A stretch of DNA of 9,056 nucleotides. Origin: Anaerolineae bacterium. GTDB taxonomy: Bacteria; Chloroflexota; Anaerolineae; 4572-78; J111. Positions 5,838 through 9,056 of this stretch are shown one piece after another; within the stretch, counting starts at the first letter, position 1; the number at the start of each line of letters is the position of its first letter. The notes beneath the pieces were generated by a model, which made no database searches, had not been told where the DNA came from, and saw only the letters and a list, made by a program, of their open reading frames with translations. The position numbers were made by a program, and so were the translations under genes. Where the stretch lies: contig JAGRBY010000273.1 of NCBI GenBank assembly GCA_020433835.1, positions 1 to 9,056 on the forward strand. Reading direction: 5' to 3'.

Positions 5838-7376
5838 ATGTACATTGGTGATTACCTTGGGCGGCGCACTATCTACAGCCCCCAAGCTCCGGCCATTTTG
5901 GACACTGGCAAAACTCCGGAACTACGCCTAACCTACGCCGAGATGAACACACGGGCTAACAAGCTGGCTAATTGGCTTAAAAGCGAAGCCGGCGTCCAAA
6001 AAGGCGACCGCATAGCCATTTTAGCCCAGGACTGCGTCGAGCATCTCGATCTCTTTTTTGCCTGCGGTAAAATGGGCGCTATCCATACCGGCCTTAACTG
6101 GCGGCTTCACTGGCGAGAACTCTTAGCCATCATCAACGACGTCACGCCGAGTGCTATCGTCTATGATGATGCCTTCAAAGACGTTGTGGCTGAATTAGTC
6201 TCGGCCGATACTTCCGTCAAAAAATGGATTCATATCGATGGTGATGGTGTCGACGGCAGCGTTTATTTCAACGCCATCCTCGAAACCGCTTCCGACACCG
6301 CAGTCACGTGCGAAAGCCTGGAAGCGGAAGATATCGCGGCGCTGCTCTTTACCGGTGGCACTACCGGCCTGCCCAAAGGGGCGCAGATTAGCCACCGCCA
6401 GATTGCCTGGAACGGTTACAATACCGTTATCCACGACCTGGGCCACGGCGATATTTACCTCAATGTCTTTCCCATGTTCCATGCCGGCGGTTTGTTTGCC
6501 TACACCTTGGCCCAAACCATTTTTGGTGGCATGACCATTTTGATGAAGCGCTTCGACCCCGAAAAGGTGCTGGCTACCATCGAGCGCGAAAAAGCAACCA
6601 TCTTTGCCGCCGTACCGGCCATGTACCAGATGCTAACCCAGGCCCCCAACTGGGCCGAGACTGATCTCAGCTCGCTGCGCTTCTGCACCAGTGGTGGCGC
6701 GCCGCTGCCGGTGCCGTTGGTTGAGCAGTACACCGAGCAGAAAGGCATTCGCTTCAAGCAAGGGTTCGGCATGACCGAGTTTGGCCCCGGCATCTTTGCC
6801 CTTTCGCCCGAAGATGCCATCCGTAAGGCCGGTAGTATCGGGCGGCCTAACTTTTTTGTCGATGCCCGCATCGTTGACCCCGAAACCAACAAGCAACTCG
6901 GTCCCAACCAGGTCGGCGAGTTGCTGCTCAAAGGCCCCAGCATTTCTTCAGGCTATTTTAACAACGCCGAAGCCTGGGCCGCGGTTGTCGATGACGACGG
7001 CTGGCTGCACACCGGCGATTTAGCCAAACACGACGAAGAATGGTACTTCTACATCGTAGACCGCCTCAAAGATATGTTTATCTCCGGCGGCGAAAACGTC
7101 TACCCGGTCGAAGTCGAGTCGGCGCTGTATAAGCACCCGGCCGTGCTGCAATGTGCTGTCATTGGCGTGCCTGACGACAAATGGGGCGAGGTCGGCAAAG
7201 CCTGTGTGGTCCTTAAGCAAGGCCAAACCGCTACCGAAGCGGAGTTGCTGCAGCATTTGCAGGATAACCTGGCCCGTTATAAAGTTCCCAAGTCAGTCGA
7301 ATTTATGGACGCTTTGCCCATCTCCGGCGCGGGTAAAATCCTCCGTCGCGAACTGCGCAGCCAGTTTGTTGAATAA
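5838..7376 (+). CDS. Class I acyl-CoA synthetase (AMP-forming), FadD/feruloyl-CoA synthetase-like
   Basis: A 512-aa cytoplasmic adenylate-forming ligase making acyl-CoA from acid, ATP and CoA. Motifs: phosphate loop FTGGTTGLPKG (171-181), FPMFHAGGL (211-219), GFGMTEFGP (309-317), HTGDLAKHD (391-399), hinge and A8 region DRLKDMFISGGENVYPVEVE (408-427), and SGAGKILRRELR with catalytic Lys500. All catalytic residues are intact. The TGG form of the phosphate loop is also seen in FadD-type enzymes; the overall look is of medium/long-chain or aryl acyl-CoA synthetases, and the substrate is not resolved. The ATG at 5838 follows GGAG (5826-5829) by 8 nt. It is the second gene of a + strand set with the 75-aa protein (5-nt gap), an alpha/beta hydrolase (55-nt gap) and a PhaE-like protein, which suggests supplying acyl-CoA to storage polymer or degradation. 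Confidence 0.93.
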   Translation: MYIGDYLGRRTIYSPQAPAILDTGKTPELRLTYAEMNTRANKLANWLKSEAGVQKGDRIAILAQDCVEHLDLFFACGKMGAIHTGLNWRLHWRELLAIINDVTPSAIVYDDAFKDVVAELVSADTSVKKWIHIDGDGVDGSVYFNAILETASDTAVTCESLEAEDIAALLFTGGTTGLPKGAQISHRQIAWNGYNTVIHDLGHGDIYLNVFPMFHAGGLFAYTLAQTIFGGMTILMKRFDPEKVLATIEREKATIFAAVPAMYQMLTQAPNWAETDLSSLRFCTSGGAPLPVPLVEQYTEQKGIRFKQGFGMTEFGPGIFALSPEDAIRKAGSIGRPNFFVDARIVDPETNKQLGPNQVGELLLKGPSISSGYFNNAEAWAAVVDDDGWLHTGDLAKHDEEWYFYIVDRLKDMFISGGENVYPVEVESALYKHPAVLQCAVIGVPDDKWGEVGKACVVLKQGQTATEAELLQHLQDNLARYKVPKSVEFMDALPISGAGKILRRELRSQFVE

Positions 7377-7410
7377 GGCGTTTCTAAAATCTTACACAAT
7401 TCTTATAACC

Positions 7411-7422
7411 AAAGGATATAAT
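7411..7422 (+). promoter_or_regulatory. AAAGGA ribosome-like site overlapping a consensus TATAAT box
   Basis: AAAGGA (7411-7416) lies 15 nt before the ATG at 7432, too far for an ideal ribosome site. It runs directly into a perfect TATAAT (7417-7422), whose expected transcription start would fall within a few bases of the ATG. CTTACA (7391-7396) is a poor -35 with a 20-nt spacer. Either a distant ribosome site in an operon mRNA or an internal promoter making a leaderless message would fit. Confidence 0.35.
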
Positions 7423-7431
7423 ACAAAAACA

Positions 7432-8505
7432 ATGAACAACTTCCCTTTACTACCCGGCATCACCTCGACGTTTATCGACACACCCCGTCTTCGAACCCAT
7501 CTCCTCACCAGCGGAGCCGAATCCGGCCCTATTGTTATCTTTGTACACGGCAACATCGTTTCAGCCCGCTTCTGGGAAGAAACAATGTTGGCTTTACCAT
7601 CTCACTTTCGGGCAATGGCGCTCGATATGCGGGGTTTTGGTCAGTCTGATGGGGCAGCGGTTGATGCTACGCGCGGGCTGCGTGATTTCGCAGATGATCT
7701 GCACAGCCTGATCGAAACGTTGGAACTCCCGGCGGCGGAGACCTCGCTGCACCTGATCGGCTGGTCGATGGGTGGTGGCGTCAATATGCAGTACGCCATC
7801 GATCACCCCAGCCTGGTTACGTCGCTGACGCTGATTGATCCGATATCGCCGTACGGTTTCGGCGGCACCAAAGATGCCAACGGCACGCCTTGCTGGCCCG
7901 ATTATGCCGGCTCGGGCGGCGGCACCGTCAATCCCGAATTTATCAAGCACTTGGCCGCCGGTGACCGCACGTCCGACACCGACTTTTCGCCGCGCCGCAT
8001 TCTCAACGATCACCTCTTTAAACCGCCGTTCCGGGCTGCGTCCGAGCGCGAGGAGGTGTACGTCGAAGGGTTGCTGCAAACTAAAACCGGCGAAGATAAC
8101 TATCCCGGCGATGTGGCTACTTCCGAAAATTGGCCCGGTGTCGTGCCCGGTACGAAGGGGGTGGTCAACGCCATGTCGCCCAAGTATGTCAATCTTAGCG
8201 CCTTTGCCGCTGTTACGCCCCGGCCCGATGTTCTGTGGGTGCGCGGCGAAAGCGACATCATCGTGTCCGATACATCCGCCTACGACTTTGGTTATCTGGG
8301 CCAATTGAATATCATTCCCGACTGGCCCGGCGATGCCGTCTATCCGCCCCAGCCGATGGTGGCCCAAACGCGAGCCGTACTTGACAGCTACCAAGCCAAC
8401 GGCGGTCGCTACCGCGAGGAAGTTATTGCCGATGCCGGCCACTCGCCGCACATCGAGCAGCCGGAGGCGTTTCAAAAACTACTTTTTGAGTTTTTAAGTT
8501 CGTAG
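7432..8505 (+). CDS. Alpha/beta-fold hydrolase with intact triad (357 aa)
   Basis: A cytoplasmic serine hydrolase of the alpha/beta fold. Landmarks: IVIFVHGNIVSARFW (34-48) for the oxyanion region, ALDMRGFGQSD (63-73), nucleophile elbow LIGWSMGG with Ser112 (108-115), the acid Asp275 in WVRGESD (269-275), and His337 in DAGHSPHIEQPEAF. The complete triad predicts an active enzyme. At 357 aa it is longer than the typical 260-300; the extra length is a large insert at roughly 140-255, the cap that usually sets substrate choice. The ATG at 7432 is where similarity begins; the open frame runs further upstream but overlaps the synthetase gene and is not protein-like there. It sits between an acyl-CoA synthetase and a PhaE-like gene, so an acyl-ester, thioester or PHA-oligomer substrate is plausible, but that is inference. 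Its stop codon is part of the first 9-nt repeat unit downstream. Confidence 0.88.
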   Translation: MNNFPLLPGITSTFIDTPRLRTHLLTSGAESGPIVIFVHGNIVSARFWEETMLALPSHFRAMALDMRGFGQSDGAAVDATRGLRDFADDLHSLIETLELPAAETSLHLIGWSMGGGVNMQYAIDHPSLVTSLTLIDPISPYGFGGTKDANGTPCWPDYAGSGGGTVNPEFIKHLAAGDRTSDTDFSPRRILNDHLFKPPFRAASEREEVYVEGLLQTKTGEDNYPGDVATSENWPGVVPGTKGVVNAMSPKYVNLSAFAAVTPRPDVLWVRGESDIIVSDTSAYDFGYLGQLNIIPDWPGDAVYPPQPMVAQTRAVLDSYQANGGRYREEVIADAGHSPHIEQPEAFQKLLFEFLSS

Positions 8506-8555
8506 AGTCTGTAGAGTCTTTAGAGTTCATAGAGTTTGTAGAGTTCGTAGAGTTG
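8502..8555 (+). repeat. Six tandem 9-nt repeats, consensus GTAGAGTTY
   Basis: Six back-to-back 9-nt units with exact period: GTAGAGTCT, GTAGAGTCT, TTAGAGTTC, ATAGAGTTT, GTAGAGTTC, GTAGAGTTG. The core TAGAGT is invariant. The array starts inside the TAG stop (8503-8505) of the preceding hydrolase. Units this short without spacers rule out CRISPR. Confidence 0.9.
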
Positions 8556-8576
8556 AGTGAGAAATGTTTCTATATT

Positions 8577-8611
8577 CATAACTCCATAAACTCCATAAAC
8601 TCCAAAACTTA
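8577..8611 (-). repeat. Inverted copies of the same 9-nt repeat
   Basis: CATAACTC (8 nt), CATAAACTC, CATAAACTC and the degenerate CAAAACTTA follow each other with a 9-nt period. Their reverse complement, GAGTTTATG, matches the left array in register (GAGTTYRTA). The two arrays are separated by about 21 nt and can fold into a long imperfect hairpin ending 3 nt before the AAGGAG ribosome site of the next gene. Confidence 0.8.
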
Positions 8612-8626
8612 CCGAAGGAGCATTTA

Positions 8627-8995
8627 ATGTCTGACCAAAACAAAGACCAACCCGATTTCGATCCGCTGGCGATGTGGAAAGAATGGCAAACGGCCAGTCT
8701 CAACACCTGGTCTAAAATTATGTCTGAAACCGTCTCCAGCGAAGATTTCGCCCAATCGATGGGCCAATCGCTCAACGATTATCTGGAAACCACCATGCCG
8801 GTCCGGCAACAGGTCGAAAAAGCCATCGAGCAATACCTGCAGCAGATGAACATGCCCAGCCGCCAGGAGGTCGTCAGCATCGCCGAACGTCTCACCCAGT
8901 TAGAGCTACGCGTCGACGACATGGACGCCAAAATGGATGACATGCTCGACCTGCTTAAAGGCATCAAACAATCGCTCGACAAACCCGAAAGCTAA
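8627..8995 (+). CDS. PhaE/PhaR/phasin-like protein (PHA synthase subunit or granule protein)
   Basis: A 122-aa helical, acidic protein. Residues 12-31 (DPLAMWKEWQTASLNTWSKI) are an amphipathic Trp-rich helix of the kind found at the start of PhaE/PhaR proteins. The segment MNMPSRQEVVSIAERLTQLE (74-93) carries the MPSR-x-EV-x-x-x-x-ERL signature seen in phasins and PHA synthase accessory subunits, and it continues into a predicted coiled coil (about 80-115, with DDMDAKMDDMLDLL). Known class III PhaE is much longer (about 300-360 aa) and class IV PhaR nearer 200 aa, so this is a short member. AAGGAG (8615-8620) lies 6 nt before the ATG. It follows the alpha/beta hydrolase by 121 nt, and a phaC-type synthase would be expected nearby but is not in the window. 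Expected role: stabilising PHA synthase or coating granules. The family call rests on motif and composition only. Confidence 0.7.
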   Translation: MSDQNKDQPDFDPLAMWKEWQTASLNTWSKIMSETVSSEDFAQSMGQSLNDYLETTMPVRQQVEKAIEQYLQQMNMPSRQEVVSIAERLTQLELRVDDMDAKMDDMLDLLKGIKQSLDKPES

Positions 8996-9001
8996 ACGCT
9001 A

Positions 9002-9056
9002 TCAGGACTTGCGCGTATAGAACAATTTGCTAAATTGTTCTACAAACTGCGTAAGC
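9002..9056. repeat. Hairpin element cut by the window end, MITE/REP-like
   Basis: The core TAGAACAATTT-GCT-AAATTGTTCTA (9018-9042) is an 11-bp perfect inverted repeat with a 3-nt loop. An outer pair, CTTGCGC (9008-9014) and GCGTAAG (9049-9055), matches with one G-T, so the palindrome is nested and spans at least 9008-9055. The left end TCAGGACTTGCGC suggests that the right end continues beyond the window. No coding sequence lies inside and no T tract follows, so a non-autonomous repeat is likelier than a terminator. Confidence 0.6.

Noticed and set aside
6500..6943. 147-aa minus-strand frame inside the second acyl-CoA synthetase
   Set aside because: It is the reverse of well-conserved synthetase motifs and has no ribosome site or protein-like features.
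7153..7431. Upstream extension of the hydrolase frame into the synthetase gene
   Set aside because: The extra residues are an out-of-frame reading of the conserved synthetase C-terminus; similarity to hydrolases begins at the ATG at 7432.
7594..8475. 293-aa open frame on the minus strand opposite the 357-aa hydrolase
   Set aside because: The + strand frame carries a full catalytic triad and family motifs; the antisense frame has no recognisable motif and is a by-product of GC-biased codon use.
8502..8611. CRISPR-like array
   Set aside because: Units are 9 nt without spacers and part of the array is inverted, which does not fit any CRISPR layout.

Overview
The window reads as a bacterial chromosome segment of moderate GC, made of ordinary, mostly complete genes for carbon storage and acyl-CoA metabolism. 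The mix of proteins, a GH57 enzyme beside glycogen synthase, and gene gaps filled with short tandem or inverted repeats would suit an environmental Chloroflexota (Anaerolineae-like) genome. That placement rests on general impression, with no marker gene, and is of low confidence.

Left part (1-2473, + strand): the 3' end of glycogen synthase glgA, cut by the window edge, then a complete GH57-family glucan-active enzyme with a lysine/alanine-rich tail, closed by a clear intrinsic terminator. Middle (2474-5083): a TTG-started alpha/beta hydrolase (+) faces a class I acyl-CoA synthetase (-). The convergent gap holds an imperfect inverted repeat built from short GGAGATT-like units. The synthetase has a possible 16-codon upstream ORF whose stop overlaps its ATG as TAATG.

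A 0.52-kb gene-poor region (5084-5604) follows, with a near-perfect 26-nt palindrome, a 14-nt direct repeat, a longer-range inverted repeat and a plausible promoter.

Right part (5605-8995, + strand): a probable operon of a 75-residue uncharacterised acidic protein, a second class I acyl-CoA synthetase (5-nt gap), a 357-aa alpha/beta hydrolase with an intact catalytic triad, and a 122-aa PhaE/PhaR/phasin-like protein. Between the last two lies an array of six 9-nt repeats followed by about four inverted copies. The window ends in a hairpin element that looks like a short MITE or REP-type repeat cut by the edge.

Working model: glycogen genes (glgA, GH57) sit beside a block likely to deal with acyl-CoA and polyhydroxyalkanoate (PHA). 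Two ligases activate carboxylic acids to CoA thioesters, hydrolases may act on esters, thioesters or polymer, and the PhaE-like protein would support a PHA synthase or the granule surface. The synthase phaC is not in the window; finding it just downstream would be the main test.
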